Assembly: GCA_937915865.1 (NCBI GenBank)
Contig: CALGIG010000034.1
Span: 1-64,000 of the forward strand
Origin: an uncultured Prolixibacteraceae bacterium
Lineage (GTDB): Bacteria; Bacteroidota; Bacteroidia; Bacteroidales; Prolixibacteraceae
Direction of reading: 5' to 3'
DNA: 64,000 nt
Program-made: the position numbers and the translations under genes
The notes under the pieces: generated by a model
Database searches by the model: none
What the model saw: only the letters and a program-made list of their open reading frames with translations
What the model was told of the DNA's origin: nothing
Shown: one piece after another, positions 45,208-53,146 of the stretch
Position numbering within the stretch: the first letter of the stretch is position 1
How the letters are laid out: every line of letters starts with the position of its first letter

Positions 45208-45452
45208 CATAAAATCCGTCTAAAACGCTTCAACAAATTTATTGACAGGTAAAAAATCGTCTTATACAGGAATTTAAGTTTAAAAGTGTGTAGAATTTGT
45301 CTGCTACGTGAATTTAAATTTCGCGAGACGTAAAAAACCATTTGCTACGCGAATTTAAATTTGTATTTGTGTAAAAAACCGTCCAATACACAAAAACAAA
45401 TTTGTTGAAGCCAAAAAGACAGCTAAAACGGGAAAACAAAAATTTGTGGCGC
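45208..45452. repeat. Degenerate tandem repeat with 41-bp period, six units
   Basis: Units begin at about 45208, 45249, 45290, 45330, 45371 and 45412, a spacing of 41, 41, 40, 41 and 41 bp. The unit core is GTAAAAAACCGTC, then a TACGCG-like part, then AATTTAAATTT. Units are clearly related but not identical, there are no unique spacers, and 41 is not a multiple of three, so this is neither CRISPR nor coding. It starts 13 bp after the helical protein gene. Confidence 0.75.
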
Positions 45453-45461
45453 AGTTACTCC

Positions 45462-45494
45462 ACCCCCGACAGGGTTCGAAACCCTGTCGGGGGT
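45462..45494 (+). terminator. Long perfect hairpin, terminator-like
   Basis: A 15-bp stem (45462-45476 with 45480-45494) closes a 3-nt loop and is followed by an A-run, not T. Its apex resembles a tRNA T-arm (GGTTCGAAACC), though no tRNA body is present. It may be a mobile palindrome or the terminator of a minus-strand transcript. Confidence 0.5.
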
Positions 45495-45598
45495 AAAAAA
45501 AGGCGGCAAAAGTTTAAAAAGTACAATAGAGTTGGCGCAATTTAATAGTTGTGCCTCATGCTATTTAGACAGATGACAACTAAGACAATAATAGACTT

Positions 45599-46480
45599 AT
45601 GAGTATCAGTGATAAATTTCAAACTTTTTGCACAAATCTGAGAATGTCTCAGACAGTTGTAAATAATGTATCTAGTAGATACGGACAAATAACCAAACGA
45701 TTGAATTTAGATTTTTACAACAGTGATTCAGAAACGCTTCACAGCCTATATGTTGGTTCGTATGGACGCGGAACCGCAATTCATGTGAGTGACATTGATA
45801 TGTTATTTGTCCTACCTGTGAGCGTTTATAATCAATACAATGCGTACTTAGGTAATGGACAATCAGCATTACTTCAAGCTGTTAAAAACTCAATTTGCAA
45901 AACCTATTCTACTTCCTATCTGGGAGCTGACGGACAAGTAGTAAAACTAGACTTTACTGACGGAATTTGTTTTGAGATAGTGCCATGTTTTTTAAATACA
46001 AATGGCAGTTTCACTTTCCCAGATTCGAACAATGGAGGTAGTTGGAAAACTACTAATCCAAAGCCAGAGATTAATACAATAAATGCAGCTAATACAGCCG
46101 TTTGCAATAACAATTTGAAAAGACTTTGTAGAATGGCAAGAGCATGGAAAGATACTTGGAGTGTCCCCATGGGAGGCTTGTTAATTGACACCTTGGCATA
46201 CAATTTCTTGACAAATTGGGAGTATAAGAGTAATTCATTTATGTATTATGATTGGATGACTAGAGATTTCTTTGATTTTTTGAAAAATCAAAAAGAAGAT
46301 CAGTTATATTGGCTATCGCCTGGAGCAAATCAATATGTGTGGAAAAAAGGTAATTTCAATTATAAAGCTTTAAGGTGTTATAATATATCCCTCGAAGCGT
46401 TGGAATATGAAGGTAAAAGTCAAGAATGGTCAGCAAATCAAAAATGGAGAGAAATATATGGAACAAAATTTCCAAGTTAA
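45599..46480 (+). CDS. CBASS CD-NTase (cyclic oligonucleotide synthase)
   Basis: A 293-residue nucleotidyltransferase of the SMODS/CD-NTase type. The nucleotide site is GSYGRGT (residues 53-59) with the metal-binding pair D65 and D67 in SDIDML; the third acid is probably E126 in FEIVP. The C-terminal part is the helical OAS1-type domain. In CBASS such enzymes make cyclic di- or oligonucleotides on phage infection. The next gene, overlapping by 23 bp, is a SLATT membrane effector, so this is a minimal two-gene (type I) CBASS; no E1/E2 (Cap2) or JAB (Cap3) genes are near. The exact clade and product are not readable. Confidence 0.85.
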   Translation: MSISDKFQTFCTNLRMSQTVVNNVSSRYGQITKRLNLDFYNSDSETLHSLYVGSYGRGTAIHVSDIDMLFVLPVSVYNQYNAYLGNGQSALLQAVKNSICKTYSTSYLGADGQVVKLDFTDGICFEIVPCFLNTNGSFTFPDSNNGGSWKTTNPKPEINTINAANTAVCNNNLKRLCRMARAWKDTWSVPMGGLLIDTLAYNFLTNWEYKSNSFMYYDWMTRDFFDFLKNQKEDQLYWLSPGANQYVWKKGNFNYKALRCYNISLEALEYEGKSQEWSANQKWREIYGTKFPS

Positions 46481-47027
46481 CATACTCGAAGCACAGATTC
46501 GGGAATGTTTCGGTCGTGTTGCATGGTCCCATAAAACGCAAGAAAAATGTGCCGATATTTTAATTAGCAGGAATAATAGAATCAAAATCATTCAAATCAT
46601 TTTGTCTGCAATAACGACAACTGGGATTATGGTTACAGTATTTGGTGACCAAAAATGGGTTGGGATTTTAACTGCATTAATTTCAACTACGCTTTTAGCT
46701 TTAAACACTTATCTGAAAAATTACGATTTAGGTCAAATTGCACAAAAGCATGCTGATTGTGCCTCAAATCTTTGGAATATAAGAGAAACATATCTTTCTC
46801 TGCTAACAGATATTAGAGCAGGAATAATCGACATTGAATTGATTGCAAAAAAGAGAGATGAGTTGCAAACCGAACTTCATAATATATATCATGGTGCACC
46901 AAGATCGATAAGTGGTGCGTATGATAAAGCCAGTAAGTCGTTAAAATCAAATGAAGAATTGACTTTTAGTGATGATGAAATTGATATGTTTTTACCTAAA
47001 GACCTAAAAAAAAGTACGAAGGCATAA
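46458..47027 (+). CDS. SLATT-domain two-helix membrane effector of CBASS
   Basis: A 189-residue protein. The start at 46458 is preceded by GGAGA; an earlier in-frame ATG at 46407 lies deeper in the synthase gene. Two transmembrane helices lie at about 44-62 and 67-85. The SLATT pattern follows, with YDLGQIAQKHADCASNLWNIRETYLSLLTDI and KKRDELQTELHNIYHGAP. SLATT effectors are thought to open pores in the inner membrane when they receive the cyclic nucleotide signal, killing infected cells. Overlap with the synthase gene shows co-expression. Confidence 0.85.
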   Translation: MEQNFQVNILEAQIRECFGRVAWSHKTQEKCADILISRNNRIKIIQIILSAITTTGIMVTVFGDQKWVGILTALISTTLLALNTYLKNYDLGQIAQKHADCASNLWNIRETYLSLLTDIRAGIIDIELIAKKRDELQTELHNIYHGAPRSISGAYDKASKSLKSNEELTFSDDEIDMFLPKDLKKSTKA

Positions 47028-47208
47028 CTTCAACTACCCGCTTCGGCAGCAGTGGTTTTCGGTGTGCATCTTTCCGCTCGGGCAGCATTTCGGTTTGATC
47101 TCGCCTTTGGCGAGACAATCCGCCTCTGTGTAGCTTCCTACGTTGTTGCAGCAAGCATTGAGCGATTTGCTATTTTCAGATTTCTTCCTCAAATGTAAAA
47201 TGTAACAA

Positions 47209-47906
47209 ATGGAATCAATTGACAAATCTAAGTTCTGGAAATATCTTCAAGAAATTTGGGAAGTTGAAAGTGAATATAATTCTTCTCAAAGTCCTTGGAC
47301 GACATTAACGGATATTCAAAATGCCAATAAGAAAGAGTCTGGTGAAAAAAAATATAGTCAGCGAATATTTGAGCTTCAAAAGCAAACAGAAGAACTAGTT
47401 GGCAGTACACTAGCAATTAAAGCCACTGTAAGACAGATTAATGAAAAGAATATTGAAGTAGAAGTTGACTACGTGCTTACAGCAAGAAAACCCACTTTTT
47501 TCAATGATGGTGAATCTGCTAATGCTAAACTCGTTTTCATCTACGATGAAAGCTTTAAAAAAACTCTGCTTACAATAAATATTGGTGACACTGTCCGTAT
47601 TGCAGGAAAGCTTCTTTTTATTAATTCAAAACTTCTCCGACCATCACTACAACTGACAGCAATTGAAAAAAATCTGGATGCTTTGTTGCCACAGTTTGTT
47701 ATGGAAATTACAACGCTCCAGAGGTGTTATCGTTACGACAATTCAGAGATGAAAAATTGCTAACTAATACGTTCGGTAAGACTTTCGTTTCTTTTTATTA
47801 TTTCACCTCTCCTTCTTTAGCGAATCTAATTTCAAAGTCAGATAGACTAAAATATTTCGTTAAACAATTTATTTTGCAACCAATTGTACGTAAAATAAAA
47901 AGATGA
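47209..47906 (+). CDS. CFI-box-CTERM protein, interrupted by a frameshift
   Basis: The first frame (47209-47763) gives 184 residues of unknown type with a beta-rich OB-like part (GDTVRIAGKLLFIN). At a run of seven A (47666-47672) a -1 shift leads into a frame that reads CFVATVCYGNYNAPEVLSLRQ... and runs to 47906. This is the CFI-box C-terminal domain: CFxATxxYG, NAPEV, LRQFRDEKLL, G-F-FYY-SP. So the natural product is probably about 230 residues. Eight A would restore one frame. It could be a real mutation, a sequencing error, or programmed slippage on A-AAA-AAT. Function unknown; it lies between CBASS and a nuclease remnant. Confidence 0.7.
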
Positions 47907-47994
47907 AAATAGATAATATGCCTACTGCCAACACTGTCGGCAAGCATTCTGGCGGCTATATATCATGACTGACTATTATTTAAACTAATAAAAT

Positions 47995-48075
47995 ATGATA
48001 CTTGACTTTAAAGAAATACCAAAAGCGAACACCGGCAATGGAGACCAAGATACCCCGCCGCTGCCCCTCGTTTAA
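47995..48075 (+). pseudogene. Truncated 5' end of a restriction-endonuclease-like gene
   Basis: ATG plus 25 codons. The first 20 residues (MILDFKEIPKANTGNGDQDT) resemble the start of a family of accessory nuclease-like proteins as I recall it. The frame then breaks into PPLPLV and a stop, where a palindrome (48064-48072 with 48085-48093) begins. It reads as the stump left by a deletion. The rest of the gap 47907-48359 holds only palindromes and the terminator. Confidence 0.35.
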
Positions 48076-48221
48076 CGTAGCATTAACGAGGGGTTGTTGG
48101 TTTAGCGTATGTGACGCAATATTGCTTTCAAATTGGGGGTCGAAACGGAGCTAAAAGCTCATAACTATTTCTCGCTCGTTGCAAGCGTACGGCAGGATGT
48201 TACAAACGAAGGGGAGGGTAG

Positions 48222-48255
48222 AAGCCGGTTGGGAGAATAATCCCGGCCGGCTTTT
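48222..48255 (+). terminator. Terminator hairpin similar to that of the aro operon
   Basis: AAGCCGGTTGGGA (48222-48234) pairs with TCCCGGCCGGCTT (48241-48253), followed by TT and TGTG. The arms are nearly the same as those at 43881-43914, so the accessory island 43.9-48.2 kb lies between two related terminators. Confidence 0.7.
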
Positions 48256-48297
48256 GTGTTTTAGGCGGAATAGTTTTTCGAAAATTGTAAAAAAGCC

Positions 48298-48325
48298 TGT
48301 AACCTTTTTCATTTATTGAGGTTAA
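48298..48325 (+). promoter_or_regulatory. Candidate ECF-type promoter of the sigma factor operon
   Basis: TGTAACC (48298-48304) followed after 15 bp by GGTTAA resembles the -35 TGTAACC and CGTCTAA-like -10 often found ahead of ECF sigma genes in this phylum. It suggests that the sigma factor drives its own operon. Confidence 0.4.
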
Positions 48326-48359
48326 CAGTTTAAAATTAATCAAATAAACAGATTAGTAC

Positions 48360-48911
48360 TTGGAGACACTTTCGGACAATGAGTTGATGCTAAAGGTACA
48401 GCTTGGCGACATCGACAAAATGGGCCTGTTATACGAACGTTATAATCGCCAATTGTATAGATTTCTGTATAATATGACACGGCAGAAAGAACTAAGCGAA
48501 GATTTGGTTCACAATGTATTTATCAGGATGCTGAAGTATAACGATGGTTTTCGTGGACAGGGCGAATTTCGCACCTGGATGTACCGCGTTGCTCGCAACC
48601 TGGTTTACGATCACTTTAGAAAAGTTGGCAAAACACCAGCGCATACTGATGTTTCAGAGTACGAAACCCGCATCGAAGGAGATTATTCTTCCGATTCGGA
48701 CCTTGTAAAAGCTGAAGAATTGCACTTACTCGAAAAAGCCATGAAAATGCTTAGCATCGAGAACAGGGAATTATTGGTTTTATGCAGGTACCAAGACCTG
48801 AAATATAACGAAATTGCCTTGATACTGAATATTTCGGAAGGAGCAGTAAAAGTTAGAATTCACAGGGCATTAACTCAGTTAAAAAGTAATTATTTAAAAA
48901 TCGACAATTAA
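48360..48911 (+). CDS. ECF-type RNA polymerase sigma factor
   Basis: A 183-residue sigma-70 family protein with regions 2 and 4 only. Region 2 has LYRFLYNMTRQKELSEDLVHNVFIRMLKY (near residues 31-60) and FRTWMYRVARNLVYDHFRK. Region 4 has YNEIALILNISEGAVKVRIHRALTQLK at the end. The start is TTG; an ATG at residue 10 would cut into region 2. It is followed after 10 bp by a zinc-finger anti-sigma gene, which should hold it at the membrane. Confidence 0.9.
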   Translation: METLSDNELMLKVQLGDIDKMGLLYERYNRQLYRFLYNMTRQKELSEDLVHNVFIRMLKYNDGFRGQGEFRTWMYRVARNLVYDHFRKVGKTPAHTDVSEYETRIEGDYSSDSDLVKAEELHLLEKAMKMLSIENRELLVLCRYQDLKYNEIALILNISEGAVKVRIHRALTQLKSNYLKIDN

Positions 48912-48921
48912 ATTCTATAAT

Positions 48922-49740
48922 ATGGAATGTAAAGAATATAGAGAACAGTTAACTTCTTTTCTGGATGGGACAATTTCGGCAGAAATGGAGTCGCTGGTCA
49001 AAAGTCATCTCGATGTTTGCGCCGAATGCCGGGAGGAATATGAAGCGCTTCAGAAAGTCTGGTATCTCATGGGTGAACTGGAACAACCTGAGCCTTCGGC
49101 AAAAATGCACGTTGACTTTAAAACAGCTCTTACAAACTACCGACATGAGCAATCGGAAAATCAAATCCATTCAGGAAATTGGATCGGCAAACTTTGGGAA
49201 TTCCTGTCGATTCAGGTGCAGCCAAGGTTGGCTTACAGTGTTTTGTTTATTGCTATCGGATTGTTGGCTGGATATTTTTTGAGGCAGCCACAGCAGCAAT
49301 CGATAGCATACAACAAACAGATTGATTCGCTCTCTTCTCAGATTTCTGAAATGAAACAAGTTCTCATGTTTTCTCTCTTGCAGGATCCATCGGCATCACA
49401 ACGTATGCGGGCAGTTGCTTATACCGAAGAAATTACAAATGTTGACCTGAAGGTGGTCGATGCATTGCTAACAACGTTGAATAAAGATCCGAATGTAAAT
49501 GTACGTCTTGCGACACTTGAGGCTTTGACCAAATTGGCCGATAACCCTAAGGTACGCGAAGGTCTTGTGCATAGTATCGAGCACCAGGATTCACCAATCA
49601 TGCAATCGGCCATTGCTGATGTTATGGTGAAACTTCAGGAAAAAAGCTCTGTTAGATTATTGCAAAGACTTTTGAACAAGAAAGATATTAATCAAAAGGT
49701 GAAACTGAATATAGAAAAGAGTATTCAGAAACTTACCTGA
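48922..49740 (+). CDS. Anti-sigma factor with zinc finger, one membrane helix and HEAT repeats
   Basis: A 272-residue membrane protein. Residues 1-45 form a ZAS domain with the HxxxCxxC set (H29, C33, C36) that binds the sigma factor. One transmembrane helix spans about 104-121. The outer part (150-270) has HEAT-like repeats, such as VDALLTTLNKDPNVNVRLATLEALTKL and IADVMVKLQEKSSVRLLQRLL, a plausible sensing surface. It lies between the sigma factor and two DUF4097 proteins, all in one direction, so those are likely outputs or sensors. Confidence 0.85.
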   Translation: MECKEYREQLTSFLDGTISAEMESLVKSHLDVCAECREEYEALQKVWYLMGELEQPEPSAKMHVDFKTALTNYRHEQSENQIHSGNWIGKLWEFLSIQVQPRLAYSVLFIAIGLLAGYFLRQPQQQSIAYNKQIDSLSSQISEMKQVLMFSLLQDPSASQRMRAVAYTEEITNVDLKVVDALLTTLNKDPNVNVRLATLEALTKLADNPKVREGLVHSIEHQDSPIMQSAIADVMVKLQEKSSVRLLQRLLNKKDINQKVKLNIEKSIQKLT

Positions 49741-49762
49741 TAACAATTATTAAACAGATATT

Positions 49763-50629
49763 ATGAGACAAATTATAATTATCCTTATCGCAGGAATTGG
49801 AATGCTGATTAATGTCCCAACAGCTAATGCAAAAGAATTTAAGGAACATTTGAACAAAGAATTTACGGTTTCGGCCGGTTCAATGCAGGCAACACTTGCT
49901 GTGTATAATGTATTTGGCTTTATTAAAGTTGAGGGATATGCAGGAACTAAAATATTGATCGAAATTAATAAAACACTCTCGGCTGATAACGATAAAGATT
50001 TGGAAACTGGTAAACGGGAATTTAAACTTGGTTTCGATCAAAAATCGGATACTGTAACTGCTTTTATTGCTGAACCTTTCGATTCGAGACCGCGAAGAAA
50101 CTGGCAACACAATGAGAATAACCGGGAAATTGAATACAATTTCAAAGTTGACTATATAGTGAAAGTACCTTATGGGACAAATTTGAATGTTTCAACCATA
50201 AACGATGGAGCCATAACTGTCGAAAATGTAAGCGGAATGTTGAAAATTAATAATGTGAATGCCGGGATAACTGTAAAAAATGCAAAAGGAACAACCCTGG
50301 CCCATACAGTGAATGGCGACATTTTGGTGAATTACCTGAGCAATCCGAAAGAAACTTCGTCATACAAAACAATTAACGGTGATATACGGATTACCTATCA
50401 ACCAGATTTTTCAGCTGACCTGACTTTCAAAAGTATGCACGGCGAATTTTATACCGATTTCGCTGAAGCAAAACTTCTACCGGTTACTGCAACCAAGGTT
50501 CAGGATAAAAATGGCCACGAATCGGTTTTTAAGCTCAATAAAACAACAACTGTTAGGTTTGGCCACGGTGGTTCAGTTTTTAGATTCGAGACATTAAATG
50601 GTGATGTATATATTAAAAAACAATCGTAA
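49763..50629 (+). CDS. Exported DUF4097 beta-repeat protein (first copy)
   Basis: A 288-residue protein with a signal peptide (residues 1-23, cleavage after ANA). The rest is a beta-helix-like DUF4097/DUF4098 domain: NLNVSTINDGAITVENVSGMLKINNVNAGITVKNAKGTT and VNGDILVNYL, where short strands recur with N-G-D-I turns. The function of the family is unknown; members often follow ECF sigma/anti-sigma pairs, as here. It lies 22 bp after the anti-sigma gene. Confidence 0.85.
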   Translation: MRQIIIILIAGIGMLINVPTANAKEFKEHLNKEFTVSAGSMQATLAVYNVFGFIKVEGYAGTKILIEINKTLSADNDKDLETGKREFKLGFDQKSDTVTAFIAEPFDSRPRRNWQHNENNREIEYNFKVDYIVKVPYGTNLNVSTINDGAITVENVSGMLKINNVNAGITVKNAKGTTLAHTVNGDILVNYLSNPKETSSYKTINGDIRITYQPDFSADLTFKSMHGEFYTDFAEAKLLPVTATKVQDKNGHESVFKLNKTTTVRFGHGGSVFRFETLNGDVYIKKQS

Positions 50630-50641
50630 TAAAACAGAAAT

Positions 50642-51460
50642 ATGAGAAATAAAATTGTGGGCCTTGTATTACTTGGCCTGATAATAGGAATAAGTGCTTT
50701 TGCACAGACCGGTTCAGCAGAACAATTATCTGTTCCGTTAAGTAACCCGGGGAAACCATATTCATTAAAAGTACAACTGGTTACCGGATCAATAAAAGTT
50801 GTGGGCACAGGTAGCAGCGAAATTCAAATTAATGCAATCCCACGTTCGGGTGAAGATGATGGCGAACGACAACATGTGGTAAACGGAATGAAACGTATTG
50901 CGTCATCGGGTGGTTTTGAAGTTACGGCAAAAGAGGCCGATAATAACGTAACAGTTCATACTGGAAATCCAAACAAGGCGGTCGATTTGGAATTGAAAAT
51001 TCCGCAGGATGTAAAACTAAAACTTTCGACGGTTAACGGGGGCGAAATAAGTGTTGATAATGTGACAGGAGAACTTGAAATTGGTAATACAAACGATAAA
51101 ATTACACTTACCAATATTTCGGGTTCGGTAGTAGCCAATACAATTAATGGCGATATTACTGTAATTTTCAACAAAGTTGATCCGAATGCACCTATGGCAT
51201 TTTCAACCTTAAATGGTGATGTTAATGTTACTCTTCCAACCGGAACAAAGGCAAACCTGAAAATGAAATCAGATAACGGCGAAATATTTAGCGATTTTGA
51301 TGTTGTAATTGATAAAAGTCCTCAAAAAACCGAAAAAACCAATAGCCCTGGAATGTATAAAATTAAAAAAGATGATTGGGTTTACGGGAAAATTAATGGC
51401 GGTGGGGCAGAAATGATGATGAAAAATATGGAAGGTAACATATACTTGAAAAAAAAGTAG
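50642..51460 (+). CDS. Exported DUF4097 beta-repeat protein (second copy)
   Basis: A 272-residue protein with a signal peptide (residues 1-21, cleavage after AFA). It has the same repeat logic as the preceding gene (KLSTVNGGEISVDNVTGELEIGNTNDKITLTNISGS, TINGDITV, TLNGDVNVTLP), so the two are probably old tandem duplicates. It is the last gene of the sigma operon, 12 bp after its paralogue, and is followed by a terminator. Confidence 0.85.
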   Translation: MRNKIVGLVLLGLIIGISAFAQTGSAEQLSVPLSNPGKPYSLKVQLVTGSIKVVGTGSSEIQINAIPRSGEDDGERQHVVNGMKRIASSGGFEVTAKEADNNVTVHTGNPNKAVDLELKIPQDVKLKLSTVNGGEISVDNVTGELEIGNTNDKITLTNISGSVVANTINGDITVIFNKVDPNAPMAFSTLNGDVNVTLPTGTKANLKMKSDNGEIFSDFDVVIDKSPQKTEKTNSPGMYKIKKDDWVYGKINGGGAEMMMKNMEGNIYLKKK

Positions 51461-51520
51461 TTTTTTATGATTTGGTAAGCTTTGTGGATGTATTGCTCGA
51501 TGCCCATTTCCCACAAATCA

Positions 51521-51550
51521 AAAACCGCCTAACATTTGTTAAGCGGTTTT
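51521..51550 (+). terminator. Rho-independent terminator of the sigma/DUF4097 operon
   Basis: AAAACCGCCTAACA (51521-51534) pairs with TGTTAAGCGGTTTT (51537-51550) with one mismatch and a 2-nt apex; the arm itself ends in T. Confidence 0.8.
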
Positions 51551-51553
51551 GTC

Positions 51554-51564
51554 GTACCCGAAGC
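51554..51564. other. Possible attachment-site copy of the tRNA-Leu 3' end
   Basis: GTACCCGAAGC repeats, in the same direction, the 3' end of the tRNA-Leu gene on the plus strand (54945-54955); the next bases are AGG here and CGG there. It lies just before the integrase remnant, as expected for the far end of a tRNA-integrated element. Eleven identical bases is short. Confidence 0.4.
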
Positions 51565-51632
51565 AGGGGTACTTACATATTTTCCGAATTATCTACACCC
51601 TTGAAGCAATAGAGGGCTTTTTTGCTGGAAAA

Positions 51633-52389
51633 ATGGCAAGTAAACGGATTTCAAAGATAACTTTCAACGAGGCTTTTGATGAATACATCGAAAGCCAGAA
51701 ACCAAGCTGGAAGTTTAACACCATTAGAAACTATACAACGGCAAAAAATTACATTATTGAATTTCAGGAAAAGGCCGGTTATTATTTACCTGACTGAAGA
51801 AGAATTAGATTTGTTGTACCTGCAGACATTTGAGGATAGGACATTAGACCGTATTCGTGATATTTTTTGCTTTGGGTGTTATACAGGGCTGCTTTACAGC
51901 GACCTTTCGACTTTGACAAGTGATCACATTCAAAACGGCATGATCCGCAAAACTATGGTTAAGAATTCGGCCAAAACGATTGAAGTGCCAATTTTACCGA
52001 TGGCTCAGGAAATACTCGATAAGTATAACTATTCGTTTTCTGCTTTGCCGACCTATACAGACCAGCCGTTCAACCGTTTTATAAAAAAATGCTTCGAGGA
52101 AGCGAAGATTAATACACCTTTTACTGTTACAAAGAAACCGGGGAACAAGCCGATTGAAGTTACAAAGTCCAAATGGGAATTCATTGTAGTTCATACAGCC
52201 CGAAAAACGTTCATCAACCTTGCGCATAAGTACGATATGCCACAAAGTTTGATCATGGACATTGTTGGTCACTCTGATTATGAAACATTTATCAAATACC
52301 GGAAATATGAACCCGAAAAGGAAAAAGAGGATATGAAGAAAGCTTTTCAGGGTTATACTGAACGGATTCGGGCGAAGAAAAATAAATGA
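51633..52389 (+). pseudogene. Decayed tyrosine recombinase (integrase)
   Basis: Residues from 51633 (MASKRISKITFNEAFDEYIES ... FQEKAGY) match the SAM-like core-binding domain. The frame then shifts near 51780 and resumes in another frame at VIIYLTEEELDLL, the start of the catalytic domain. About 70 residues that normally lie between are missing. The first catalytic Arg is lost (TGLLYSD instead of TGLRYSD); HTARKTF and the Tyr region GHSDYETFIKYRKY remain. The N-terminal arm-binding domain is also absent. It is dead by at least three faults. Confidence 0.85.
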
Positions 52390-52561
52390 GCATGAAAACT
52401 TTAAGTTACTTTTACTTATTTTATCGTATATTTCTAAAGAGATATTTGATTAATTGTTGGTCACCTAATGTTATTTTATACTTTTGCACAACCTAAAACC
52501 CATATAAACAGAACCTTTTGTTATTCTGTTTGTTTTTTTGAAACCACATTATCACTAAAAA

Positions 52562-53143
52562 ATGAAGACATACTCCAAAACCGAAATTGAAAAAATTGGT
52601 AATGCAATTGTTTTCTTTGCTGAAAGGATTAGTGATTTATCGAAAACAAAGCTTCTAAAACTAATTTACATTACTGAAGAAATTTTTGTCCGGAATTATA
52701 ATATTCCTATGTTGGGCTTGGAATTTGATATATGGCAAGCTGGTCCGGTTTCACGAGACATTTATATTGATCTTTCTGATGAGCAACCTACACTTCTCTC
52801 AGATTATATAAAAACAGTTAGTAACGAAAAAGCAACTTACATCCAGCCTTTATTGTCTTTTTCTGATGATGAGTTTAGCGACAATGAAATTGGAGTTCTT
52901 GAGCTGGTTTGTGATAAATTTGGCGGTATGACTGCAAAGGAACTGGTTAAATACACTCACAAAAGGAATTCGTTGTGGTATAAAATAGCCAAAGAAAAAG
53001 GATTGCTGGAGGCTTTTGAATTGGGAATTTCGAAATCTTCCGATGAAAAGATAGACTTTACCCGTGTGCTTGATGAAAAAGGGTTAGAGACATATATGGA
53101 GCAAATTAGGTTCAAAGAATTGGTTAGAGCTATTAACTGTTAG
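52562..53143 (+). CDS. Panacea-domain (SocA/DUF4065) antitoxin
   Basis: A 193-residue protein matching the Panacea/SocA fold: KTKLLKLIYITEEIFVRNYNIPMLGLEFDIWQAGPVSRDIYIDL (residues 25-70), and a later GGMTAKELVKYTHKRNSLWYKIA segment near residue 120. Panacea proteins act as general antitoxins that neutralise many unrelated toxins. The gene directly downstream (3-bp gap) should encode the toxin. It lies inside the putative tRNA-Leu element. Confidence 0.85.
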   Translation: MKTYSKTEIEKIGNAIVFFAERISDLSKTKLLKLIYITEEIFVRNYNIPMLGLEFDIWQAGPVSRDIYIDLSDEQPTLLSDYIKTVSNEKATYIQPLLSFSDDEFSDNEIGVLELVCDKFGGMTAKELVKYTHKRNSLWYKIAKEKGLLEAFELGISKSSDEKIDFTRVLDEKGLETYMEQIRFKELVRAINC

Positions 53144-53146
53144 CCA

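Noticed and set aside
45208..45452. CRISPR array
   Set aside because: The repeat units diverge from one another, there are no unique spacers between identical repeats, and no cas genes are present. It is a degenerate tandem repeat.
45462..45494. tRNA fragment or tRNA gene
   Set aside because: Only the T-arm-like apex GGTTCGAAACC is present. The flanking bases form one long hairpin and no acceptor, D-arm or anticodon arm exists.
47034..47225. Cysteine-rich minus-strand open frame of 63 residues
   Set aside because: It lies in the GC-rich spacer after CBASS and overlaps the next gene's start. It has no family pattern and no promoter; the spacer looks like recombination-prone intergenic DNA.
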